Below, piece by piece: positions 1-6,746 of a stretch of DNA of 32,869 bases (its first letter is position 1; each line of letters opens with the position of its first letter). The stretch spans positions 1 through 32,869 of the forward strand of contig JANYCT010000063.1 in assembly GCA_025360105.1 (NCBI GenBank), written 5' to 3'. Source of the DNA: Actinomycetes bacterium (GTDB lineage Bacteria; Actinomycetota; Acidimicrobiia; Acidimicrobiales; Ilumatobacteraceae). Made by a program: the position numbers and the translations under genes. Under the pieces are notes generated by a model, which was not told the origin of the DNA, ran no database searches, and saw nothing but the letters and a program-made list of their open reading frames with translations.

Positions 1-1
1 C

Positions 2-1105
2 ACCTACCGGCAACTCATCGCGATCTACGGGGTCGCAGCATCAACAACACTCACCCCACAAAACGGGATCACCGAACGCATCGACCTCAACACCACCGGC
101 GGCGGAGCGAAAACCCTCGCCATCGACGACCGCCCACTCACCACCAGCGGTGCAGCGGGAACAACCACAGCCACGTCAGGTGTAACCGGTTTGGGTGCGC
201 ACATCACCGTTGCGCTACGACCACAGGTCACCACCACCGTCGATCACTATTTTGGTGGCGCTGTCCTTGACGTCACGAACACCACCGTGACTGAACGCAC
301 TGTCAGTCTCCCCGGCGGTGTGAACGTCACCAAACGCGGTGCCGGTGACGTCTGGGCATACCCCAACATCCACGGCGATATCACCGCCACAGCCAACGCA
401 GCGGGCATCAAGCAAGGCAGCAACTTCACCTACGACCCCTACGGGCAACCAACCGCAGGGATACCCGACAACCACAACGGCAACATCGACAACGCCTGGG
501 TCGGCCAACACCAAAAACTCTACGAACACGAAACCAACCTCACAGCACTCACCGAAATGGGCGCCCGACCATACAATGCGTCCACCGGACGATTCCTCAG
601 CATCGACCGCATCGAAGGTGGTAACCAAAATGACTACACCTACCCGCCCGATCCGATCAACAGGTTCGACCTCACAGGTGAGTGCGGGCGCTTCGGAGCG
701 CCATGGCACCATTGCAAGAAGGGCCGCAAGGACGCGGGACTATTTGGAGGTGTATTCACCTACACGTATCGTCATGTTGTCATTGGTTTCAGCGGATGTG
801 TCTATGTGTGCGTCGGATTGTCCCTCCAAGGTGGAAACTTGTCGTATCTCTATGGAGGTAGCGGAGTCGTAGGGCGAGGCTGGAGTGTTGGTTGGGCGAA
901 TAAGAAAGCTTCGCAAAGGCAAACATGCTCCTATTCTGCAGCTGCGGCGTACTACGGGGCGGGAGCGACCGGATCCGTGGGGAGAAAGGCAGATGGGCAT
1001 CCGGATTGGGGCGACTGGGAAATGGATGTATTCGTGGTTGAAGGAGCAATGGCCGGAGTGATCTGCTCCAGACACATCTACTCCTTCGATTTTCTACCGC
1101 ATTAA
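2..1105 (+). CDS. RHS-repeat polymorphic toxin, C-terminal part (5' end outside window)
   Basis: The reading frame is open from the left edge, so only the last 367 codons are present. The first two thirds are Thr-rich RHS/YD-type sequence ending in the RHS-associated core: a YDPYGQPT-like repeat, then [22 protein letters not shown], the [18 protein letters not shown] signature ending near base 680. In this family the core forms the closing plug of a large secreted shell, and everything after the core is a variable effector tip. Here the tip is about 145 residues, begins [12 protein letters not shown], and is rich in Gly, Ser, Tyr and Cys. I do not recognise its fold or activity. Base composition turns visibly more AT-rich after the core, as expected for tips exchanged by recombination. 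The stop codon overlaps the ribosome-binding site of the next gene. Confidence 0.85.
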   Translation, partial: TYRQLIAIYGVAASTTLTPQNGITERIDLNTTGGGAKTLAIDDRPLTTSGAAGTTTATSGVTGLGAHITVALRPQVTTTVDHYFGGAVLDVTNTTVTERTVSLPGGVNVTKRGAGDVWAYPNIHGDITATANAAGIKQGSNFTYDPYGQPTAGIPDNHNGNIDNAWVGQHQKLYEHETNLTALTEMGARPYNASTGRFLSIDRIEGGNQNDYTYPPDPINRFDLTGECGRFGAPWHHCKKGRKDAGLFGGVFTYTYRHVVIGFSGCVYVCVGLSLQGGNLSYLYGGSGVVGRGWSVGWANKKASQRQTCSYSAAAAYYGAGATGSVGRKADGHPDWGDWEMDVFVVEGAMAGVICSRHIYSFDFLPH

Positions 1106-1117
1106 GGAGTAGATCTC

Positions 1118-1393
1118 ATGCATGGTCACTCCCTTGGGCTGATAAAGGACGGGTTAGTCCTTCTTGGCGTACTTGGACTCCCTAGTCTGGTGGCGGCGAA
1201 ACTTCTGGGACGTCCCATTTTCAAGCTGAGGTGGCGCCCAGTAGAACCCAATTTCCGTGATCCGACCGACGTTAAATTGCGCGTTCAAACCCATCAGAGA
1301 AACTCGCTATGGTGCTTTGGATGGGGTTTTTCAATTTTCGGTGCAGTTGCAGTGCTTTCGGGAATAGCCCGGCTCGTGCTCATTGGAAAGTGA
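1118..1393 (+). CDS. small two-helix membrane protein, candidate immunity protein for the RHS tip
   Basis: Ninety-one residues with two hydrophobic segments, roughly residues 9-28 and 68-88, separated by a basic polar loop. An AAGGAG ribosome-binding site at 1104-1109 shares bases with the TAA of the RHS gene and lies 8 nt before the ATG, so the two genes are almost certainly cotranscribed and probably coupled in translation. Small membrane proteins directly after an RHS tip are often cognate immunity proteins; that role is inferred from position only. No family was recognised. The region has the same lower GC as the toxin tip, so the two may have moved together. Confidence 0.6.
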   Translation: MHGHSLGLIKDGLVLLGVLGLPSLVAAKLLGRPIFKLRWRPVEPNFRDPTDVKLRVQTHQRNSLWCFGWGFSIFGAVAVLSGIARLVLIGK

Positions 1394-1508
1394 TTTGTGC
1401 GAAATAGCGTGAACTGCGACCCAATATTTTAATCGCCGGGGCGTCGGTGGATGTCCGACATGGGGCAGGGGCAACGTCAGGCTTTGTCGCGTAAAAGCGA
1501 ACGATAAC

Positions 1509-1535
1509 GGGCGCTTCGGATTTCACGGTGGGGTG
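1509..1535. repeat. possible terminal end of the decayed ISL3-like element
   Basis: A CGCTTCGGATTTCACGGTGG segment lies just past the transposase C-terminus, where the right inverted repeat of an ISL3 element should be, and looks like the terminal repeats of actinobacterial ISL3 elements as I remember them. The matching left end was not found, which fits a truncated element. Low confidence. Confidence 0.3.
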
Positions 1536-1552
1536 AGTTGGTCGAGGAGTGA

Positions 1553-1876
1553 CTAGTTGGGTTTGCCGGCGTAGAGGAGGGCGCGGATGCGGTAGTGCTA
1601 GGACCGGCGGAAGAACCCGAACGCTGTTCGCTTCACGCGCTTGACCAAGTTGTTGATCGCCTCGGTCGGCCCGTTCGACACGTGCGCCTGATGCCAGGCC
1701 ACGATCTGATCGCGCCACGTGCCGATCGTGCGGCCGCCCGAACGATGGCAGGTACGCCAGCAGCACCTCGCGTTGACCGTGATCCCACGCCACGGTCCCG
1801 CAGCCCGCACCGTCCGGTCGCGGCGAGCGAGTCTCGACCTCGACACGCAACCGTGACACCCACCCAGCCTTCAACG
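1553..1876 (-). pseudogene. ISL3-family transposase, C-terminal remnant
   Basis: Read on the minus strand, WRDQIVAWHQAHVSNGPTEA followed by INNLVKRVKRTAFGF is the typical C-terminal DDE region of ISL3 transposases, containing the last acidic catalytic Glu (the E of NGPTEA). The gene is broken. An in-frame TAG at 1598-1600 separates this block from HYRIRALLYAGKPN, which is the normal C-terminus and ends at 1553. The upstream part appears to change frame near 1735, and nothing recognisable lies before about 1876. Only some 100 of roughly 400 expected codons remain, so it cannot make an active transposase. Confidence 0.75.
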
Positions 1877-1941
1877 CGTAGAGCCCGTTTGATCTGGTGG
1901 TACGTAGTTCAAGAACAGCGCGGTTAGGTCCACTGGAAGAT

Positions 1942-1956
1942 CCCAGCTCAGCTGGG
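1942..1956. repeat. short perfect palindrome in the intergenic region
   Basis: CCCAGCT, one base, AGCTGGG. A one-base loop makes it unlikely as an RNA hairpin; as DNA it could be a protein-binding site. It lies between the transposase remnant and the promoter of the small membrane-protein pair. No other support. Confidence 0.3.
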
Positions 1957-1992
1957 GCCTTACTGCGTTGTGGGAATTCCTGCTGCGCTGAG

Positions 1993-2017
1993 GCAGTCTG
2001 CGTGAGACTGCTAAACT
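1993..2017 (+). promoter_or_regulatory. promoter with adjoining inverted repeat for the small membrane-protein pair
   Basis: A perfect inverted repeat GCAGTCT-N5-AGACTGC (1993-2011) is immediately followed by a TAAACT -10 box (2012-2017), which lies 9 nt before the ATG at 2027. There is no Shine-Dalgarno site, so the transcript would be leaderless or nearly so. The inverted repeat sits where a regulator would block or recruit RNA polymerase. The -10 call rests on the same TAnnnT-start spacing seen at several other genes in this window. Confidence 0.45.
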
Positions 2018-2026
2018 GTCCGAGTC

Positions 2027-2224
2027 ATGAAACCTGAACGCATCTTGAAAGCCACGTTTCTGGTCGCTGCCTTCGCCAGCTTCCTGCTCAGCATCAGTAT
2101 CTATTTCCGTGCGGGCGACGTCACCAATGATCGACTCAACGGCATCTACGTCGGCATCTGGGTACCGTCGATCCTGGCGTTGGGAGCGTTTGTTCTCGCC
2201 CACGGGAGGCCGCGCGGTGAGTGA
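2027..2224 (+). CDS. small two-helix membrane protein, unknown
   Basis: Sixty-five residues beginning MKPERILKATFLVAAFASFL, with hydrophobic segments at about residues 8-26 and 41-59. No family recognised. It starts 9 nt after a TAAACT -10 box and has no ribosome-binding site, consistent with leaderless translation. Its last 8 nt overlap the start of the next small gene, which makes the pair a probable two-gene transcription unit. It could be an accessory gene brought in with the neighbouring RHS/IS region. Confidence 0.5.
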   Translation: MKPERILKATFLVAAFASFLLSISIYFRAGDVTNDRLNGIYVGIWVPSILALGAFVLAHGRPRGE

Positions 2225-2360
2225 AACAGGGCTGTTCATCGCCGGCGTGGCTGTGTCGGGCGTGGTATTCACCGGCGTATTCCTCTATGCGATGTTCAGT
2301 TTCGTTTGGTGGGCAGACCGCGATGACGCAAAGTCTCCGCCCCGCCCAAAGCAAGGTTGA
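2217..2360 (+). CDS. 47-residue single-pass membrane protein, unknown
   Basis: A GTG start is chosen because a GGGAGG ribosome-binding site (2204-2209) stands 7 nt ahead of it, inside the upstream gene. The product has one hydrophobic helix (about residues 5-30, ending FSFVWWADR) and a short charged, Pro-rich tail. It overlaps the previous gene by 8 nt, which indicates translational coupling. The layout resembles small paired subunits of a membrane complex, but no family was recognised. Confidence 0.45.
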   Translation: MSETGLFIAGVAVSGVVFTGVFLYAMFSFVWWADRDDAKSPPRPKQG

Positions 2361-2386
2361 CCATCTTCGAACGCAGCGCGTGCGTG

Positions 2387-2836
2387 TCAGTTCGTGAGCA
2401 TATGGATCACGATCACGGCAACGATGACCCCTCGGATGCTCCAGCCGACGGTTCGAATCCAGTTCGTTCGAATCAGGCGTCTCACACGTAACGGGTCGTA
2501 GCCGCTGGCGAGGGCACCGTGTTGCGGAACCTGCAGGAACACGGTGCTGGTGTGAATGACACCAAGGACAGCGAGCCCGAGCAACGGCCACGCACGAGAG
2601 ACTCCGTCGGGCGGGGCAATCGCCAGCCACAGCGCGGACACTCCCTCAGTAGCCATCAACGGACCGACGACGAACGACGTGAGCCGCTGATGCACCGCCT
2701 CGTATGCCGCGAATCCCTGGGCCCCTACCGCTGCGAAGAGCGGGTAGTGGACCACCTGCACGAACCAGATGAGTCCCACCATGGTTGCCGTGGCGAACAG
2801 GTGGGTGGTCAACAGGACTGCTTCGGTTGTATCCAT
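2387..2836 (-). CDS. four-helix integral membrane protein, photolyase-cluster type
   Basis: With an ATG start at 2836 the product is 149 residues and almost wholly hydrophobic, with four predicted membrane helices and short loops. The segment GLIWFVQVVHYPLFAAVG and the following FxxYExxHxRxT pattern match a widespread uncharacterised bacterial membrane family that I associate with light-response/photolyase gene clusters; this association is from memory. The gene is divergent from the SDR and photolyase genes, which fits. An upstream in-frame ATG at 2863 is possible, but a TATAGT box 9 nt before 2836 favours the shorter form. Function unknown. Confidence 0.7.
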   Translation of the reverse strand: MDTTEAVLLTTHLFATATMVGLIWFVQVVHYPLFAAVGAQGFAAYEAVHQRLTSFVVGPLMATEGVSALWLAIAPPDGVSRAWPLLGLAVLGVIHTSTVFLQVPQHGALASGYDPLRVRRLIRTNWIRTVGWSIRGVIVAVIVIHMLTN

Positions 2837-2845
2837 TGGCTTGCC

Positions 2846-2851
2846 ACTATA
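2846..2851 (-). promoter_or_regulatory. -10 box for the four-helix membrane protein (leaderless)
   Basis: Read on the minus strand the box is TATAGT, ending 9 nt before the ATG at 2836. No Shine-Dalgarno site is present, so transcription probably starts at or next to the start codon. If this is the real promoter, the ATG at 2863 lies upstream of the transcript and is not used. Confidence 0.4.
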
Positions 2852-2932
2852 TTTATCGCTCATGGTGACAACTACGGGTGCCCCAGAATCAATCCTCGGC
2901 GTCGGGATTGTCGGCCTCGGGATTGAACGCTG

Positions 2933-3622
2933 GTGAGCGCAAACCATCCGCTAACTGGATGTTCAGCGCTCGTCGCTGGAGCAACCGGCGGGCTCGGCCG
3001 AGCTATCGGTACCGAGCTGGCGCGCCGAGGTGCGGTTCTCACGCTCGTATCTCGCAGCGTCGAACGGCTCGGCGAGCTCGGTCTACCCGGGGCGCGTGCC
3101 GTGCTCGATCTGCGGTCGCCCGAAGCCTGTGCTGCGGCGGTGGCCACGGCCGTGGACCACTGCGGGCGCCTCGACGTGGTGATCAACGCTGTTGGTGTGG
3201 TGGCGTTCGGTCCGGTGGACGAGCTATCGATCGACACGATGGAAGAGCTGTTCCTCACCAACACGTTCGTGCCGATCATGCTCGCTCGGGCGGCGCTACC
3301 CGTGCTGCAACCGGGCGGAGCGCTGGTCAACATCTCGGGCGTGATCGCCGAATCGAACCTCCCCGGCATGGCTGCGTACGGCGCGTCCAAAGCGGCTGTC
3401 CGCTCGTTCGACCAGGCATTCGCACGCGAAGCCCGTCGGCGCAATGTTCGTGTTCTCGATGCCCGCCCGCCGCATACCGAGACCGGCTTGTCTGAGCACC
3501 CGCTCGCGGGCTCTGCGCCGCGCATGCCGTTGGGGCTCGCTCCCGAGCACGTTGCCACTGTGATCTGTGATGCTCTCGAATCCGGTGCCGGTGACCTGCC
3601 GAGTACGGCGTTCGCGTCCTGA
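2933..3622 (+). CDS. SDR-family NAD(P)-dependent oxidoreductase
   Basis: A classical short-chain dehydrogenase/reductase of 229 residues. The nucleotide-binding GATGGLG motif is at residues 16-22, NAVG at 85-88 replaces the usual NNAG, the catalytic Ser is at about 135 in NISG, and the Tyr-x-x-x-Lys pair is Y149/K153 in YGASK. Substrate cannot be told from sequence. The GTG start has no good ribosome-binding site. The photolyase-like gene follows 13 nt after the stop, so the two are probably cotranscribed; SDR genes commonly accompany photolyase-related proteins in light-regulated bacterial clusters. Confidence 0.85.
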   Translation: MSANHPLTGCSALVAGATGGLGRAIGTELARRGAVLTLVSRSVERLGELGLPGARAVLDLRSPEACAAAVATAVDHCGRLDVVINAVGVVAFGPVDELSIDTMEELFLTNTFVPIMLARAALPVLQPGGALVNISGVIAESNLPGMAAYGASKAAVRSFDQAFAREARRRNVRVLDARPPHTETGLSEHPLAGSAPRMPLGLAPEHVATVICDALESGAGDLPSTAFAS

Positions 3623-3635
3623 TTCGGCCGTCATC

Positions 3636-5153
3636 GTGTCCGCAACCTCGCTTCCAACCGTTTGGGTATTCGGCGATCAGTTGAACCGTTCTCGGGGATC
3701 GCTCGCGGGGCGCATGCCCGGGCAGTGCCGGGTGTTGCTCGTGGAGAGCGACGCGCTGATCGCTTCTCGAACATGGCATCGTCAACGCCTCCACTTGGTG
3801 CTGTCGGCGATGATGCACTTCGTAGCCGAGCTGCGCGACGAAGGCTTCGAGGTCGATCATCGACAGTCAGCGACACTGCGGCAGGGCCTTCGCGACCACC
3901 TCGACGAGTTTGGTCCTCGCCGGGTCGTCGCGATGGAGCCAACGAGCTGGGATGCTCGCCTGATGCTCGAGCGTGAGGGTGTCGAGTTGGTGCGCAACGA
4001 CCAGTTCATGTGTCACTACGACGACTTCGCCGAGTGGGCCGCCGATCGCAAGCGGCTCACCATGGAGGACTTCTACCGCTGGCAACGACAACGCCTCGGC
4101 GTGCTGGTCGACGACGATGGCCGCGGTGGACGGGTGCCTGTCGGTGGCCAGTGGAACTTCGATCATGACAACCGAGAACCGCCACCGCGAGATGGTCGCG
4201 CGTGGCCCTCGATCGAGCGGTTCGAACTCGATGACATCGACCGTGCTGTGGTCGACCGACTGCCGCCGACCACCTTCGGTGCCGTCCCCGATGGCACATG
4301 GCCGGTGACGCGGGCGCAGGCCTTGATTCGGCTTGGTGAGTTTGTGGATCTGGGCTTGGCGTTGTTCGGGCCGCATGAGGACGCGATGCTCGCCGCAGAG
4401 TGGAAGCTGGCCCACTCGGCACTGTCGTCGTCGATGAACATCGGTCTGCTCCACCCGGGAGAGATCGTCGAGGCCGCCGAGTCCGCCTTTCGACGCGGTG
4501 CGGCTCCACTGAACTCCGTCGAGGGCTTTATCCGCCAAGTGATTGGTTGGCGTGAATACGTGTGGGGTGTCTATTGGTTGTGGATGCCCGAATACCGCGG
4601 CGCCAACGCGCTCGGTGCAACGCGTCCGGTGCCGCCTGCGTTCACGGGTGCGGCCGATACCGATATGGCCTGTGTTGTGAGCGTGGTCGGACATGTGCAT
4701 GATCACGGCTATGCGCATCACATCGAGCGACTGATGGTGCTCGGCAACCTGGCCCTCACGGCTGGCGTAGATCCGGCGGCGATGACCGACTGGATGCGGG
4801 CGAGCTTCGTCGATGGAGCGGAATGGGTGATGTTGCCCAATGTGATCGGGATGGCGCTGTTTGCCGATGGCGGCATGATGGCCACCAAGCCGTATGCCTC
4901 GGGCGGGGCCTACATCAACAAGATGAGTGACTCGTGCCGAACGTGTCGTTTCGACCCGAAGCAGCGGGTCGGACCCAATGCCTGCCCGTTCACCACGCTC
5001 TACTGGGACTTCCTTGCCCGTAACGCCGAGGCGCTCGCTGGCAATCACCGCATGGCCCGCCCGCTTGCAGCGATGCGCGCCTTGAGCAACCTGCCAGCCG
5101 TCGGCGGCCGAGCGATCGAGATTCTGGATCGACTCGACCGCGGCGAGTTATGA
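3636..5153 (+). CDS. cryptochrome/photolyase-related Fe-S protein (FeS-BCP, PhrB type)
   Basis: A 505-residue member of the photolyase-related family that binds FAD, a lumazine-type antenna and one 4Fe-4S cluster; characterised members repair (6-4) photoproducts. The N-terminus WVFGDQLNRS matches the antenna domain. The FAD/DNA-binding helical half carries FIRQVIGWREYVWGVYW and NVIGMALFADGGMMATKPYA. Four cysteines, C346, C434, C437 and C450, have the same spacing as the cluster ligands reported for Agrobacterium PhrB (350, 438, 441, 454), each four residues earlier, so the cluster should be intact. The GTG at 3636 is chosen because longer forms run into the SDR gene and add residues not expected in the family. 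The gene meets the next one tail to tail with 14 nt between. Confidence 0.9.
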   Translation: MSATSLPTVWVFGDQLNRSRGSLAGRMPGQCRVLLVESDALIASRTWHRQRLHLVLSAMMHFVAELRDEGFEVDHRQSATLRQGLRDHLDEFGPRRVVAMEPTSWDARLMLEREGVELVRNDQFMCHYDDFAEWAADRKRLTMEDFYRWQRQRLGVLVDDDGRGGRVPVGGQWNFDHDNREPPPRDGRAWPSIERFELDDIDRAVVDRLPPTTFGAVPDGTWPVTRAQALIRLGEFVDLGLALFGPHEDAMLAAEWKLAHSALSSSMNIGLLHPGEIVEAAESAFRRGAAPLNSVEGFIRQVIGWREYVWGVYWLWMPEYRGANALGATRPVPPAFTGAADTDMACVVSVVGHVHDHGYAHHIERLMVLGNLALTAGVDPAAMTDWMRASFVDGAEWVMLPNVIGMALFADGGMMATKPYASGGAYINKMSDSCRTCRFDPKQRVGPNACPFTTLYWDFLARNAEALAGNHRMARPLAAMRALSNLPAVGGRAIEILDRLDRGEL

Positions 5154-5167
5154 AGCGGCTGTTGCGT

Positions 5168-6637
5168 TCAGCGCACCGATCGTCGGGTCGTGCGAATCAG
5201 CAGCATGCCGAATGCGCAGAACAGCAAAGCGAGCAACAGGCCACTGCCTGAGTTGGAGCCAGTCGACGGCAAGGTCACTTGGTCGGGTGTGGTCGGTCCT
5301 GGTGGCAGGGTGGTCGGAACCCCGGCGCCGCTGCCCGCTGTCGTCGTCGTGACGGCAATGGTTGTTGTGGTCGTAGTCGTCGCGGGGTCCACTGCTTGGA
5401 ATTCGTAGGCGCCGATGTCGCAGGCCGAACCCGCCGGTCGAGTGAATCCGCGCTGATCTGTTGGCGTGGTGCCGGCGCAGGCGCCCGCAGCGTCGATGGC
5501 AGAGCTGCCCGTGATGAGAGCGAGTGTGCGCGTCGGCCCGCCGTTGTTGGCGAGCGCGCCGACGGTGGTGCCGCTGTTGTTGGTGAGGTCACCGGTCTGG
5601 GTGAAGGCGGTGCACGATGTGTCGTCGGCGAGGTTGTGCCCGCCGGAGGTGATCACTCCGTCGTTTTCCACCGCACAGTTCTTCGACGTGCCGCTGACCA
5701 TGTTGTTCATGAACAACGAGCCCTCGATCGTCATCGACAGGGCGGCCGGCGAAATGAGGTTCGCGGCGATACCGAGGCCTGGAAGATTGCCGTCGGTGGT
5801 GTTGTTGGCGACCGTGATGTGTGTGAACGTGACCGTGATATCGGCCCCGCTTCCAAAGGACTCGACCAGAATGGTGCGAGCGGTCGACGCATTGCCCGTG
5901 AAGGTCGTATTTGACACGCTGCCGTTGCCGTTCATATAGAGAGCGGCGTTTCCGCCCGTCGCGGTGTTGTTGGCGACCAAGCTGTCGCGTAGGTCCAGCG
6001 ATGAGTTCTTGCCACCTGAGGAGATGGCGGATCCGGTTGAACCAGTTCCCTGAATCGGGATTGCGGAATTGCTCACGAGTTCGGTGCGCTCGACGGTGAG
6101 CGGGCCTGAGGCAGAGATGCCGGCACCGCTCAGCGCCTTGCCTCCGGTGATCACCGAGTCGCTGACCGTGAGGCTCGCTCCCGACCCGACCCTGATGTTG
6201 CCACCGGAGGTGCTTCCGACGTCGCCGTTCTCGATCGTGAGCTTCTGCAACGCGCTCGCGCCGCTGTGTAGGTCGAAGACGCGGTCGATACCGTTGGCGT
6301 TGATGATGGTCGAGCCACTGCCCGCACCGATGATGGTGATGTCGCTGTTGATATCAAGATCGCCCGTGGCGTTGGCGTCTTCGCCGGTTCCGGTGATCGA
6401 GAGCGTGTAGGTACCGGCGGGAACCGTGATCACGTCGGCGCCGGGGTTGGTGTTGGCCTGAGTGATGGCGTCACGGAGCGACCCGGCGCCCCCGTCGGCG
6501 GTTGTCGTGACGGTAATTCCGGCTGCATGTGCCGGCGTGTTCGTCGCCGCAAATGCAACGAACGACATCGCCAGTGTTGCGATACAGACGTGGGTCACTC
6601 GACGCGACGGGCTGCGTAAGGCAAAGATTTTGTGCAT
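5168..6637 (-). CDS. LPXTG-anchored secreted parallel beta-helix surface protein
   Basis: A 489-residue exported protein. A signal peptide (about residues 1-38, ending TPAHA) is followed by a right-handed beta-helix domain that starts ITVTTTADGGAGSLRDAITQ and contains many short Asn/Gly/Ser-rich turns. A Cys-containing region NNGGPTRTLAL...DQRGFTRPAGSACDIGAYEF is the 'choice-of-anchor Q' type. A Thr-rich wall-spanning linker leads to the sortase signal LPSTG at 456-460, a hydrophobic helix and a basic tail. It should be covalently attached to the wall by a sortase, which is not encoded in this window. The role may be adhesion or polysaccharide binding; no catalytic residues could be assigned. 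The ATG at 6637 is preferred to a TTG 18 nt upstream because of the promoter just ahead. Confidence 0.85.
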   Translation of the reverse strand: MHKIFALRSPSRRVTHVCIATLAMSFVAFAATNTPAHAAGITVTTTADGGAGSLRDAITQANTNPGADVITVPAGTYTLSITGTGEDANATGDLDINSDITIIGAGSGSTIINANGIDRVFDLHSGASALQKLTIENGDVGSTSGGNIRVGSGASLTVSDSVITGGKALSGAGISASGPLTVERTELVSNSAIPIQGTGSTGSAISSGGKNSSLDLRDSLVANNTATGGNAALYMNGNGSVSNTTFTGNASTARTILVESFGSGADITVTFTHITVANNTTDGNLPGLGIAANLISPAALSMTIEGSLFMNNMVSGTSKNCAVENDGVITSGGHNLADDTSCTAFTQTGDLTNNSGTTVGALANNGGPTRTLALITGSSAIDAAGACAGTTPTDQRGFTRPAGSACDIGAYEFQAVDPATTTTTTTIAVTTTTAGSGAGVPTTLPPGPTTPDQVTLPSTGSNSGSGLLLALLFCAFGMLLIRTTRRSVR

Positions 6638-6643
6638 TTGTGA

Positions 6644-6674
6644 ACTGTAGTGCAATCACCACGTACCGTGTCAA
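6644..6674 (-). promoter_or_regulatory. promoter of the LPXTG surface protein gene
   Basis: On the minus strand a perfect TTGACA -35 box (6669-6674) is followed after 19 bp by TACAGT (6644-6649), which lies 6 nt before the ATG at 6637. No ribosome-binding site is present, so the mRNA is probably leaderless. The 19-bp spacer is slightly longer than ideal. Confidence 0.5.
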
Positions 6675-6746
6675 TGGTTGGGCTCGGGCATGCGGGAGCC
6701 GCCCCGGCGGCGGGCCATACTTGGCAGACAGAGAAAGGGCGCACGC

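Noticed and set aside
1942-1956. Palindrome CCCAGCT-AGCTGGG as an RNA hairpin or part of a tRNA
   Set aside because: The loop would be one base and the surrounding sequence does not fold as a tRNA; kept only as a possible DNA site.
3867-5048. Long open frame of 393 codons on the minus strand
   Set aside because: It is antisense to the photolyase-related gene, has no family features and is a by-product of high-GC codon bias. Similar antisense frames at 20454-21554 and 11343-12269 were rejected for the same reason.
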